DNA of 64,000 nt from Azospirillum fermentarium. Lineage in GTDB: Bacteria > Pseudomonadota > Alphaproteobacteria > Azospirillales > Azospirillaceae. The notes beneath the pieces are model-generated. The model worked only from the letters and a program-made list of their open reading frames with translations, did not search any database and was not told the origin of the DNA. Positions within the stretch are counted from its first letter, which is position 1. Every line of letters starts with the position of its first letter. The stretch is from positions 454,501-518,500 of the forward strand of contig NZ_JAOQNH010000003.1 in assembly GCF_025961205.1 (NCBI RefSeq). Direction: 5' to 3'. Of the stretch, positions 25,736-34,262 are shown in pieces. The position numbers were made by a program, and so were the translations under genes.

Positions 25736-25897
25736 ATGAGCAACGGCACCGGCACGGACGGCGCGTCCGCCACCCGCACGGACGAGGACGCCCCGGCGGC
25801 GGAGCGCACCACCACGGGGGTCGAGAATTCCGAGCGGCTGAACGGCGGCAACCGTCCGCCCCCGGCGGGCAAGGATGCGGAGCTGGAAACCTTCTGA
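25736..25897 (+). CDS. Small acidic hypothetical protein (53 aa)
   Basis: A 53-residue frame with a strong ribosome site (GGGGGAGGGG, 3-nt spacing to the ATG). The product is rich in Gly, Thr, Asp, Glu, Asn and Pro, lacks hydrophobic stretches and is probably disordered (TENSERLNGG-like middle, ending DAELETF). It ends 10 bp before the caspase/WD40-like gene, with which it is probably cotranscribed. No known family. Small proteins beside caspase-like proteases are candidates for regulators or substrates; that is a guess. Confidence 0.6.
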   Translation: MSNGTGTDGASATRTDEDAPAAERTTTGVENSERLNGGNRPPPAGKDAELETF

Positions 25898-25907
25898 CGG
25901 GGCCGCC

Positions 25908-28900
25908 ATGACGCTTCGCCGCCTGATCCTTCTGGGTTTGCTGGCCCTGTGCGTCCCGACCCTGCCGGGTGGGGCGGGGTGGGCGGCGGACGTGACCACC
26001 GCGCCGTTCCTGCGCATCGAAACCGGGCGGCACAGCGCCCGCATCAACCGCGTGGCGGTGGACGCGCAGGCGCGCATCGCCGCCACCGTGTCCAACGACA
26101 AGACGCTGCGCCTGTGGACCCGCGACACCGGGGAGCCGCTGGGCGTGCTGCGCGTGCCCATGGAGGCGGGGGACGAGGGCGCGCTGTATGCCGTCGCCCT
26201 GTCGCCCGACGGGGCCACGGCGGTGGCCGCCGGCAACACCGGGTCGGCGTGGGACGGCGGCACCGCCCTCTACCTCTTCGACGTCAAGGCGCTGCGGCTG
26301 AAGGGCCGGCTGCCGGGCCAGCCGCAGGTGGTGAACGATCTGGCTTATTCCCCCGACGGGCGGTTCGTGGCCGGGGCCTTCGGCGGCACCGCGGGAGTGC
26401 GGGTGTGGGACAGCGCCACCTTCCGTCTGGTGGCGGAGGATGCAAGCTATGGCGCCCGCACCGTTGCCGTGGCCTTCGACGCCGCCGGGCGGCTGGCGGC
26501 GGCATCCTTCGACGGGACGGTGCGGCTGTACGGTCCCGATTTCGCGCCGTTGGCCACATACAGGTCGTCGGACGGCGGACAGCCGGCGTCGTTGGCCTTT
26601 TCACCCGACGGCGCCCTTCTGGCGGTGGGATACGCCGATGCGCCGCGGGTGGCGGTGCTGTCGGCCCAAACGCTGGAACCGCTGTTCACCCCCGCACCCG
26701 GCAGCGGGGCGGCGGGCAGCCTCAACGCCGTGGCCTGGATGGCCGTGCCCGGCGGAGCGCCGGTGCTGGCCGCCGCCGGATCGCTGGGGGTGGACGCCAC
26801 CAGCACCGTCCTGCGCCGCTGGCCGGACGGCGGGCGGGGCGCGCCCGCCGACACCGTCATCGCCCGCGATACGGTGAACCATCTCCGCCCGCTGCCCGAT
26901 GGCGGGCTGCTGTTCGCCGCGTCCGACCCGGCGTGGGGGCGGGTGGACGGCAGCGGTGTTCCCGTTTACACCCGCCGGGGGGAGACCGGTGATTTCCGCG
27001 ACCTGCCCCAGGGCCGTTTCGCCCTGTCCCCCGACGGCATGACCGTCGATTACGGGCTGGAGCAGGGGGGCCGGCGCCCCTTCCGCTTCGACGCCCTGGC
27101 CGGCACGCTGACCGCCGACCCCGGCCTCCAGCCCGGTTTCACCCCTCCGGTGGCCGAGGCTGCCGGGGTGAGCGTCACCGGCTGGCGCAACGGGCGTACG
27201 CCCCAGGTCAACGGCCACCCGGTGGCGCTCGATTCCGGGGAAACCGCGCGCAGCGCCACCGTGCTGCCCGACGGCTCCGCAGCCCTGGTGGGAGCGGAGT
27301 TCAGCCTGCGCCTGATCGGTGCCGATGGGATGGAACGGGCGCGCGCCGCCGTTCCCGCCGCCGTGTGGGGCGTGGTGGCCGCGGCGGACGGGCGGGTGGC
27401 GGTGGCGGCCTTGGGCGACGGCACGTTGCGCTGGTTCGCCCTGACCGGGCCGCAGCCCCTGGCCGAACTGGCCGCCTTCTTCCCCCACCGCGACGGCAGA
27501 CGGTGGGTGATCTGGACGCCCGAGGGCTTCTTCGCCCATTCCGATGGCGGGGGCGAGGCGCTGGTGGGTTTCCACTTCAACGATCCTGAGAAGAAGGGGC
27601 TGCAATGGGTTGAATTCAAACAGGTCTACCGCGTGTTCCAAGCCCCGGAGCTTGTGCGCGCCAAGCTGACCCGGACCGGAGAGGCGGAGATCCAGGCCCG
27701 TGTGCGCGCCATCGGCGACGTGCGGCAACGGACCCAGAGCCGCCCACGGGTCGCCCTGACCGACATCTGTCCCATCGCGGTGGACGGGGGTGAGGCGCCG
27801 TGCCGGCCCCTGGACCCCACGCCGGCCAGCCGCGCCTTTGCCCGCACGGCGGACGAACCGGCCCAGCCCGTCCCGGCCCAGGCGGACGAGACGCCCGCCA
27901 TCGCCCAGGCCCTGCCCGCCGGCACCGCGGCGGTGCGGCTGCGCTACCGGGTGAGCGACACCGGCGGCGGGGTGGGCACGGTCAATCTTTTCCTCAACGG
28001 ACGCAACGTCACCGCCAGTGCCCAGGCCAGCGCCGAGGCCCGCGGCTATGCCCGCCCCGATGCGGCCGCCGACGTGCGGGAGGGCGTGATCCTGCTCGAC
28101 CCCGGCACCAGCCGGGTGCAGGTGCGCGCCTACGCCAGCGGCGATGCGGTCTATGAACGGTCGGCGGTGGTGGCGTTCACCGCGGCGCCCGCACCCCAGC
28201 CGGCTGCCGGAGCGGGAGCGGGGGATGAGACCACCCGCGGGCCGGCGGTGAAGAAACCGCGGCTGCTGCGCTTCGTGGCCGGCATCAACGCCTACCGCCC
28301 GCCGGGCGCCGCCCTGCGCTTCGCCCGCTCCGACGCCGAGGCCGTGGCCGGCATCCTGGAGCAGCGGGTGCCCGACGGTTACGACGCCGCCGCCTCCAAC
28401 GCCCTGTCCATCACGCTTTACGACGAGCAGGCAACGCGGGACGCGGTGACGGCGGGGCTGGAGACACTGGCGGCGGCAGCCCGCCCCGACGACACGGTGG
28501 TGATCTATCTGGCCGGTCACGGGGTGATCGTGCCCTCGGTCAAGGATCCGGCGGTGAACCTCTATTACTTCGTCACCCAGAACCTGAGCGAGGTGTCGGC
28601 GGCGGCCATCGGCGCCGAAACCCTGTCGGAAAAGGATCTCAACCGCCTGATCAGCGGCATCGCCGCGCGCAACGTCTTCGTCCTGCTCGACACCTGCCAC
28701 GCCGGGGCTGTGCCGGCGGCCACCGTGGACAAGCTCTATCAGGATATGGGCACCCGCTTCCTGCTGGCCGCCGCGTCGGAGGAGCAGGAGGCGCTGGACA
28801 GCTACGATTCCCGCACCGGCGTCTTCGCCTATGCGGTGCTGGACGGGTTGAAGGGCAAGGCGATGCTGTCGGGCGACGACGCCATCTACAACCTGACCCT

Positions 28901-29024
28901 GGGCCAGTACGTCAGCCGCGCCGTGCCCCGCCTGGCCAAGGAACGCAACTGGCGGCAGACCGCGGTGTTCAAGACCGGCGGCAGCGACCTCACCCCCTTT
29001 CCGGTGGCGTCCCCGGTGCCGTAG
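25908..29024 (+). CDS. Exported WD40-like propeller protein with C-terminal caspase (peptidase C14) domain
   Basis: A 1038-residue protein. A signal peptide (about 1-27, ending GWAAD) leads into WD40-like repeats (DKTLRLWTRDTG, LAYSPDGRFVAG, LAFSPDGALLAVG) over roughly the first 550 residues. A middle region (about 560-760) follows, then a caspase-fold peptidase (about 785-1020). The catalytic dyad is intact: His871 in YLAGHGV and Cys930 in LLDTCHAG. Bacterial orthocaspases of this build cleave after basic residues in known cases; substrates here are unknown. The signal peptide suggests periplasmic action. It converges on a second caspase-like gene 8 bp away. Confidence 0.88.
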   Translation: MTLRRLILLGLLALCVPTLPGGAGWAADVTTAPFLRIETGRHSARINRVAVDAQARIAATVSNDKTLRLWTRDTGEPLGVLRVPMEAGDEGALYAVALSPDGATAVAAGNTGSAWDGGTALYLFDVKALRLKGRLPGQPQVVNDLAYSPDGRFVAGAFGGTAGVRVWDSATFRLVAEDASYGARTVAVAFDAAGRLAAASFDGTVRLYGPDFAPLATYRSSDGGQPASLAFSPDGALLAVGYADAPRVAVLSAQTLEPLFTPAPGSGAAGSLNAVAWMAVPGGAPVLAAAGSLGVDATSTVLRRWPDGGRGAPADTVIARDTVNHLRPLPDGGLLFAASDPAWGRVDGSGVPVYTRRGETGDFRDLPQGRFALSPDGMTVDYGLEQGGRRPFRFDALAGTLTADPGLQPGFTPPVAEAAGVSVTGWRNGRTPQVNGHPVALDSGETARSATVLPDGSAALVGAEFSLRLIGADGMERARAAVPAAVWGVVAAADGRVAVAALGDGTLRWFALTGPQPLAELAAFFPHRDGRRWVIWTPEGFFAHSDGGGEALVGFHFNDPEKKGLQWVEFKQVYRVFQAPELVRAKLTRTGEAEIQARVRAIGDVRQRTQSRPRVALTDICPIAVDGGEAPCRPLDPTPASRAFARTADEPAQPVPAQADETPAIAQALPAGTAAVRLRYRVSDTGGGVGTVNLFLNGRNVTASAQASAEARGYARPDAAADVREGVILLDPGTSRVQVRAYASGDAVYERSAVVAFTAAPAPQPAAGAGAGDETTRGPAVKKPRLLRFVAGINAYRPPGAALRFARSDAEAVAGILEQRVPDGYDAAASNALSITLYDEQATRDAVTAGLETLAAAARPDDTVVIYLAGHGVIVPSVKDPAVNLYYFVTQNLSEVSAAAIGAETLSEKDLNRLISGIAARNVFVLLDTCHAGAVPAATVDKLYQDMGTRFLLAAASEEQEALDSYDSRTGVFAYAVLDGLKGKAMLSGDDAIYNLTLGQYVSRAVPRLAKERNWRQTAVFKTGGSDLTPFPVASPVP

Positions 29025-29032
29025 GGGGCGTT

Positions 29033-30646
29033 TTACCGCGGCCCCGTGTAGACACCATGCACCCCCAGTTCCACCATCTGCCCGGCCAGATGGCGGGACA
29101 GCAGGCGGGCCACCTGGGTGGCGGCGGAGCGGCCCTCCAGCGCCAGCAGGTCGGCGTGCAGGGCCGGCAGCGGCTGGGTGGTGGTGATGGCGATGAAATG
29201 GTCGGCGCCAAACGGCGGCTGCACCGTGAACAACAGGCGGTAGGGGCCGTTGCGGGGGATCAGCAGCGGGTCGCTGTCGGGGCCGCCCGCACGGGGGTAG
29301 AGGAACGCCACCGACCCGTCGGCGGCCAGATCGATCAGGGTGAAGTAACGCCCCTGGTTGCCAGACACGGCAAAGGTCACCTTGTCGCCCTGGTGGTGGA
29401 TGCGGTCGTCCGGCAGCAGCGCCAGCGCCAGCGGGCGGGGGCCGGCGGCGGCCTTGGCCCGTTCCACCAGCGACCAGCGGTCCACGATCTGCTGGAGCCG
29501 GCGGATCACCGCCGGGTCGGCGGGGCTGCCCTTGACCCCGGCCACCATGTCGCCGCTCTCCGATATCACCTCCCCCCGCCGCTGGTCCCAGGTCAGCAGG
29601 GCGGGGCCGTCGCCGGTCACCGGGGTGATGCCGGTCAGGGCGGCGGCCAGACGCCGTGCGTCGTCCTCCGCGGCCAGGATCCGCAGGGTGACGGGGGCGC
29701 CGTCGGGCAGGCCGGCGAAGGGCGCCACCGGCACGGGCGTGGCCTCGATCAGGGCATCGCCGCCGCGGCCCGCCGGGCGCACCTGGGGGTGCTGGCGTCC
29801 TTCCATCTTCATGCGCACGGTTTCGCGGATGAAGCTTTCCAGCTCGCCCTTCGACAAAATCCCGTCGCCGTCACGGTCGGCCCCGCCGCGCAGCGCGCGG
29901 GCGAAGGCCCACGACAGGGCGCCGCGGGGCTGCCCGTCGATCATCACCTCCGGTGCCAGTTCGTCCTCGGGCACCGCGGCGAAGAAGGTGACGTTGGGCG
30001 GCTCCTCCTTTTCCGCGGCAAGCGCTGCGGGGGTGGGCGGGGGCAGGGCGTCGTCCTCGATGGGGCCATAGGTGGCGGCACGGGTGCCGAGCTGCCCGCC
30101 GCGGGGATCGACGGCGCGGGTCATGGTGCCGGAATGACAGGCGTCGGCGACGAAGATCACCCGCCGCGGGGCCGCCGCCTTCAGCATCAGGGCCAGTTCG
30201 TCGTCGGTGATGCGTTCGGCGGTGCCCGGCCCCTTGGCGGCGAAACCCGCCAGCAGCAGCACCTCGTCCTTGCCGTCGGCCTCGCTGCCGGGCACCCGTT
30301 CCGGCTCCTGCCCGCCGTGGCCGGCGTAGCTCAGCACCAGCGTGGCGTCGGGGGCGGTGGCGGCGATCAGCGCGTCCCATTCCTTCAGCACCGCTCCGCG
30401 TGTGGCGTCGCCGTCCAGCAGCAGGCGGACGGTGCCGGCCCCGGCGGTCTTCAGCGCGTCGGCGATGTCGCGGGCGTCGTTGACCGCGCCGTGCAGGGGG
30501 GTGACCGTTCGGTAGGCGTCGATGCCGATGACCAGGGCGGCCATCTCCGCCCGCGCCGTTCCCGCCGCCAGGGCCAGGACGGCGGCCCCCGCGGCCAGCA
30601 TCCGGCGGACCGCGGGCGGGGGGCGATGGGGGGAAATGCGGGTCAT
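29033..30646 (-). CDS. Exported caspase-family protease with EF-hand and DUF4384 domain
   Basis: A 537-residue protein. A signal peptide or anchor (about 14-35) precedes a caspase domain (about 38-255) with His110 in YAGHGGQ and Cys170 in ADACHSG, both intact. Residues 257-268 (DRDGDGILSKGE) are a perfect calcium-binding EF-hand loop. The C-terminal part (about 400-510) resembles DUF4384 (DDRIHHQGDKVTFAVSGNQG...). Calcium control of the protease is suggested by the EF-hand but not shown. The start at 30646 was chosen because it gives the signal sequence. It ends 8 bp from the end of the other caspase gene. Confidence 0.88.
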   Translation of the reverse strand: MTRISPHRPPPAVRRMLAAGAAVLALAAGTARAEMAALVIGIDAYRTVTPLHGAVNDARDIADALKTAGAGTVRLLLDGDATRGAVLKEWDALIAATAPDATLVLSYAGHGGQEPERVPGSEADGKDEVLLLAGFAAKGPGTAERITDDELALMLKAAAPRRVIFVADACHSGTMTRAVDPRGGQLGTRAATYGPIEDDALPPPTPAALAAEKEEPPNVTFFAAVPEDELAPEVMIDGQPRGALSWAFARALRGGADRDGDGILSKGELESFIRETVRMKMEGRQHPQVRPAGRGGDALIEATPVPVAPFAGLPDGAPVTLRILAAEDDARRLAAALTGITPVTGDGPALLTWDQRRGEVISESGDMVAGVKGSPADPAVIRRLQQIVDRWSLVERAKAAAGPRPLALALLPDDRIHHQGDKVTFAVSGNQGRYFTLIDLAADGSVAFLYPRAGGPDSDPLLIPRNGPYRLLFTVQPPFGADHFIAITTTQPLPALHADLLALEGRSAATQVARLLSRHLAGQMVELGVHGVYTGPR

Positions 30647-30836
30647 GGGCAGGCCGGCTCCCAGCCGTGGGGCGAGTGGACCGGGGCAGGATCGCGCGGA
30701 AACCGATGCTGCGCAACCCATTGACCCCGAAGGCCCCCATGTCGAGTTCCCCTTTGTCCCCGTCCCCCGTTCCGATATGGTGCGGTGCGCCAGCCGTCAC
30801 CGGAGGCGGCGGGCCGGCAAGCGTGGGAGACGGCGG

Positions 30837-32033
30837 ATGGATCAGGCGGGCAAACAGGGCGTTGCGCGGACGGTGGCCGTCTATCTGCTGGCCCTGGTGC
30901 TCATCGCCGCGGCGGCCTTCGCCATTCATCTGATGGCCGACGCCATGGCGGCGGGCCGGGCGGAAGCGTCCCGCGTGGCCGCCATCAACGCGCACGAGCG
31001 GGTGCTGACCCAGCGCATCGCCAGTCTGGCCCAGACCCTGGCCCTGGCCGAACCGGAGCGCCGCGCACCCGCGGAAACGGCGCTGCGGGATGCGGTGGAG
31101 CAGTTGGACAACACCCATCAGGCCCTGATCGACGGCATGACCCGATCGGCGGGCGGCCTGAACGCCAGCCCTGCGGTGCGCGCGGTCTTTCTGGAACCGC
31201 CCCATAATCTCGATGGCCAGCTCCGCCGGTTCATCGGGGCGGCGCAGCGGTTCCTGACCCTGCCCCCCGACCGGCGGGCAGGCAGTGCCGAGCTTGCGGC
31301 GCTGCTGGACGACGCGGTGCAACCCCTTCCCGCCGCCCTGGACGCGGCGGCGCGCCAGTGGGAACGGGACGATGCCGCCGCCGCCGGCACCCTGCGCGCC
31401 ACCTTGACCGTGCTGTTGGCGGCGCTGCTGGCCGTTCTGGCGGCGGAAGCGCTGTTCGTCGTCCGCCCACTGTTCCGGCGTCTGGCCGCGGCGCGGGCCG
31501 CGTTGCAGGCGGCGGCCAGCATCGACCCGCTGACGGGGTGCCTGAACCGCCGGGGGTTGCTGGACGCGGCGGGCCGGGAATTCGACCGGGTGCGCCGCTA
31601 TGGCGGCGGGGCCGCGGTGGCGGTGATCGACATCGACCGTTTCAAGGCCATCAACGACACTCACGGCCATGCCGCGGGCGACGAGGCCATCCGCGCCCTG
31701 ACCGCCACGGTGGCCGACACCATCCGTTCCACCGACAGTTTCGGGCGGTTCGGGGGCGGTGAATTCTTCCTGATCCTGCCGGAAACCCCGCTGGGGGACG
31801 CCCAGCGGGTGCTGGACAAGCTGCGCCTGCGGGTGGCGGAAACCCCGGTGATGACCGGCGGTGTTCCGGTATCCATGACTGTCAGCATCGGCCTTGCCAC
31901 CGTGTCGGGCTATGACGCCGACGTGTTCGGCACCATCGCGCGCGCCGAACAGGCGCTGCATCAGGCCAAGAGCGAGGGGCGCAACCGGGTGGTGGGCGTG
32001 ATGAGCGCCGGGGCCGCCCCGGCGGCTGGCTGA
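30837..32033 (+). CDS. Membrane GGDEF-domain protein with degenerate active site
   Basis: A 398-residue protein: membrane helix (about 12-34), a helical PilJ-like periplasmic sensor (about 40-175), a second membrane helix (about 183-207) and a GGDEF domain (about 225-390). The metal-binding DIDRFKAINDTHGH is kept, but the signature reads GGGEF (306-310), with Gly where Asp or Glu is needed for catalysis. The inhibitory site RSTD (297-300), exactly five residues upstream, is intact. It may bind c-di-GMP rather than make it. The ATG at 30837 follows GGGAG. It is divergent from the second caspase gene. Confidence 0.88.
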   Translation: MDQAGKQGVARTVAVYLLALVLIAAAAFAIHLMADAMAAGRAEASRVAAINAHERVLTQRIASLAQTLALAEPERRAPAETALRDAVEQLDNTHQALIDGMTRSAGGLNASPAVRAVFLEPPHNLDGQLRRFIGAAQRFLTLPPDRRAGSAELAALLDDAVQPLPAALDAAARQWERDDAAAAGTLRATLTVLLAALLAVLAAEALFVVRPLFRRLAAARAALQAAASIDPLTGCLNRRGLLDAAGREFDRVRRYGGGAAVAVIDIDRFKAINDTHGHAAGDEAIRALTATVADTIRSTDSFGRFGGGEFFLILPETPLGDAQRVLDKLRLRVAETPVMTGGVPVSMTVSIGLATVSGYDADVFGTIARAEQALHQAKSEGRNRVVGVMSAGAAPAAG

Positions 32034-32055
32034 CCGTCTCCACGGGTGGAAAAGA

Positions 32056-32091
32056 GGGGGGCGGGGGGAGTCCCATGAACCCCCGCCCCCC
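32056..32091. terminator. G/C hairpin between convergent GGDEF and TonB-receptor genes
   Basis: GGGGGGCGGGGG pairs perfectly with CCCCCGCCCCCC over 12 bp around a 12-nt loop. It sits in the 141-bp gap between two convergent genes and probably ends both transcripts, although T-runs are weak. Confidence 0.6.
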
Positions 32092-32092
32092 A

Positions 32093-32126
32093 TTGCGCCG
32101 GCGGTTTCCCCTCCCTGTCGGCGCAA
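32093..32126. terminator. Second hairpin in the same convergent gap
   Basis: TTGCGCCG pairs with CGGCGCAA around an 18-nt loop. Read leftward it would follow the TonB-receptor gene and ends in CAA/TTG rather than a T-run, so termination is possible but weakly supported. Confidence 0.4.
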
Positions 32127-32174
32127 ACCCCGGCCGGACCGCACCGCCCGGCCGTGGACTCGTCATGTTTTCCC

Positions 32175-34217
32175 TCAGAACGTCGCGCGGGCGTTGAGGA
32201 AGAAGGTCCGTCCGGCCTCGGGGAAGCCGTCCGTGAGCTGATAGTCCGCGTCGAACAGGTTGCGCACCCCGAGGGCTGCCTCCAGGTTGCCGGTGATCTT
32301 CCAGTCGGCCTGCAGGTTCACCAGCGTGTAGGCGCCGGTGCCGTAATAGACGGTGCCGGCGGTGTTGCTGGTCCAGCGGTCGCTGGCCGCTTCCACGCTG
32401 GGGGTGATGCTCAGCGATTCCAGCGGCTTATAGGTGGCGTAGGCGAACAGCTTGTTGATGGGCGTGCCGATCGGCTTGATGGCCGGGTTCGTGGTGTTGT
32501 CGATGTCGCGGCGGACATAGGTGTAGTTGCCGCCCACGGTGAGCGTGCTGGTCACCGCCGTCTCGGCCGACAGTTCGAACCCGAAATACTGGCCGTTGCC
32601 CACGTTCTGGCTCTGGCTGACGGGGGAGCCGCTGTAGACGATGTTGACCTGCTGGATCACGTCGGTGACGCGGGAATGGAACAGCGCCCCTTCCAGCCGG
32701 GTGTTGCCGAACACGGTGTCGGCGGCGCCGATCTCCATGGTGATGGCCCGTTCCGGCGCCAGACCCGGATTGGACGTCGCCCCGCCGAAGCGCGAGCTGA
32801 AGCGTTCGAAGATGGTGGGGAAGCGGGTGCGCGACGACAGGCTGGCGTGCACGCGGCCCGTGTCGCTGTAGCGGTGGATCAGCGCACCCTGCCAGTCGAA
32901 GGAATGGCTGTTGGCGATGGGATAGTTGATGAAGCTGCCGCCGGCCAGCGACGTGCCGGTCCAGTCCTGCGCCTTGCTTAGAATGCGCCAGTTGTAGCTG
33001 GCCCCCACCACCAGGTCGGTGTTCTTGGTGGCGTGCCAGGTGTTTTCCGCCGCCACCGACCACGTATCCTCCTCGGTGGTCTGGGTGGGTTCGGTGAAAT
33101 AGCGCGGCGAATAGATGTCCTGCCATTCCTTGTGAGTGTCGCGGCGGTAATGGACCGCTCCTTTCAGCGTGTTGTCGGGGATCAGGTCGGTCCCGGCCTC
33201 CACGCTGCCGCCCACGGCCTTGTCGTCGTAAAAGCTGCGGAACGATTTGGACGTGGCCTGACGGCTGTAGTTGGCGTCGTCCCACGAATAGAGGCCGTTT
33301 TCGAAGGTGTTGTAGTACAGCTTGGTCTTCACGTACGACGCATCGCCGATCCTGGTGTTGGACAGCCAGTACAGGCTCATGATGTCCCAGTACGGCCACG
33401 TCCAATAGCGTTGCGATGACAGGGTGTCGGTGATGTGGGGCGGGGTTTCCTTCTCGCCGTCCTGCTTGGTGAAGCTGATGCTGTATTCGTCGGTGTCGTT
33501 GGGGGTGAAGCCGGCCTTCAGGTTCACCCGCCAGTCCTTGGTGCCCGAATGGTCGCGGTTGCCGCCGTTCTCGTTCACCGTCCGGCCGAAATCGTCGGAC
33601 AGGCGGATGTGGGTGCGCTCGGTGCGGGCACCGCTGGCCTGCACATAGAACTTTTCCTGCCGGCTGCCCACGCGGGCATAGGTGGTGTTGTCCGACAGGG
33701 CGCCCTTGTTGTCGAAGGTCAGGCCGCCGCGCGCTTCGCCCTCGATGGCCTTGGTGGGCTTGCGGGTGACGAGGTTGATCGACCCGCCCATGCCGCCGGG
33801 GCCGTCCAGGACCGAGACATAGCCCTTGGCCACCTGCACCTCCGACACGTCGGGAGTGAGGAAACGGTTGAAGTCCAGCCGGTTGTCGGCGGGCAGATAG
33901 ACGCGGATGCCGTCGATGGACAGCGGTACCTGAAAGCGGTCGAACCCGCGCACGGTGATGGTGCGCTCGTTGCGTGACCCGCCGGTGTTGGACGACGACA
34001 CGCCGGGCACCAGATTGAGCGCGTCGTCCAGCGCCGTGCGGTTGTGGGTCCACATCTCCTCGGCCGTCAGCACGCTGCTGCCCACCGCCGAGCCGGAGTC
34101 GTCGCGGGCGGTCACGTTGATTTCGCCCAGGGTGAAGACATCCGAGGATTGGGCCGACGCGGTGCCGGCCATCAGAGCCAGGAGCGAAGTCGTGATAGTT
34201 AGATGTATATAGCGCAT
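32175..34217 (-). CDS. TonB-dependent outer-membrane receptor
   Basis: A 680-residue receptor. Signal peptide (about 1-22, ending ASAQ), a TonB-box-like stretch (DVFTLGEINVTAR), a plug domain (about 40-160, with GGMGGSINLVTRKP) and a 22-strand barrel ending in the typical aromatic residue (NARATF). The substrate is probably a ferric chelate, since the cotranscribed gene next upstream but one encodes an iron-type binding protein, but this is inferred. It is the last gene of a leftward operon, 45 bp after the di-heme protein gene. Confidence 0.93.
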   Translation of the reverse strand: MRYIHLTITTSLLALMAGTASAQSSDVFTLGEINVTARDDSGSAVGSSVLTAEEMWTHNRTALDDALNLVPGVSSSNTGGSRNERTITVRGFDRFQVPLSIDGIRVYLPADNRLDFNRFLTPDVSEVQVAKGYVSVLDGPGGMGGSINLVTRKPTKAIEGEARGGLTFDNKGALSDNTTYARVGSRQEKFYVQASGARTERTHIRLSDDFGRTVNENGGNRDHSGTKDWRVNLKAGFTPNDTDEYSISFTKQDGEKETPPHITDTLSSQRYWTWPYWDIMSLYWLSNTRIGDASYVKTKLYYNTFENGLYSWDDANYSRQATSKSFRSFYDDKAVGGSVEAGTDLIPDNTLKGAVHYRRDTHKEWQDIYSPRYFTEPTQTTEEDTWSVAAENTWHATKNTDLVVGASYNWRILSKAQDWTGTSLAGGSFINYPIANSHSFDWQGALIHRYSDTGRVHASLSSRTRFPTIFERFSSRFGGATSNPGLAPERAITMEIGAADTVFGNTRLEGALFHSRVTDVIQQVNIVYSGSPVSQSQNVGNGQYFGFELSAETAVTSTLTVGGNYTYVRRDIDNTTNPAIKPIGTPINKLFAYATYKPLESLSITPSVEAASDRWTSNTAGTVYYGTGAYTLVNLQADWKITGNLEAALGVRNLFDADYQLTDGFPEAGRTFFLNARATF

Positions 34218-34262
34218 GTCGGTCCCGATCGTCCCGTTCGTGTTGGCGGTTGAAGGCGTTGT

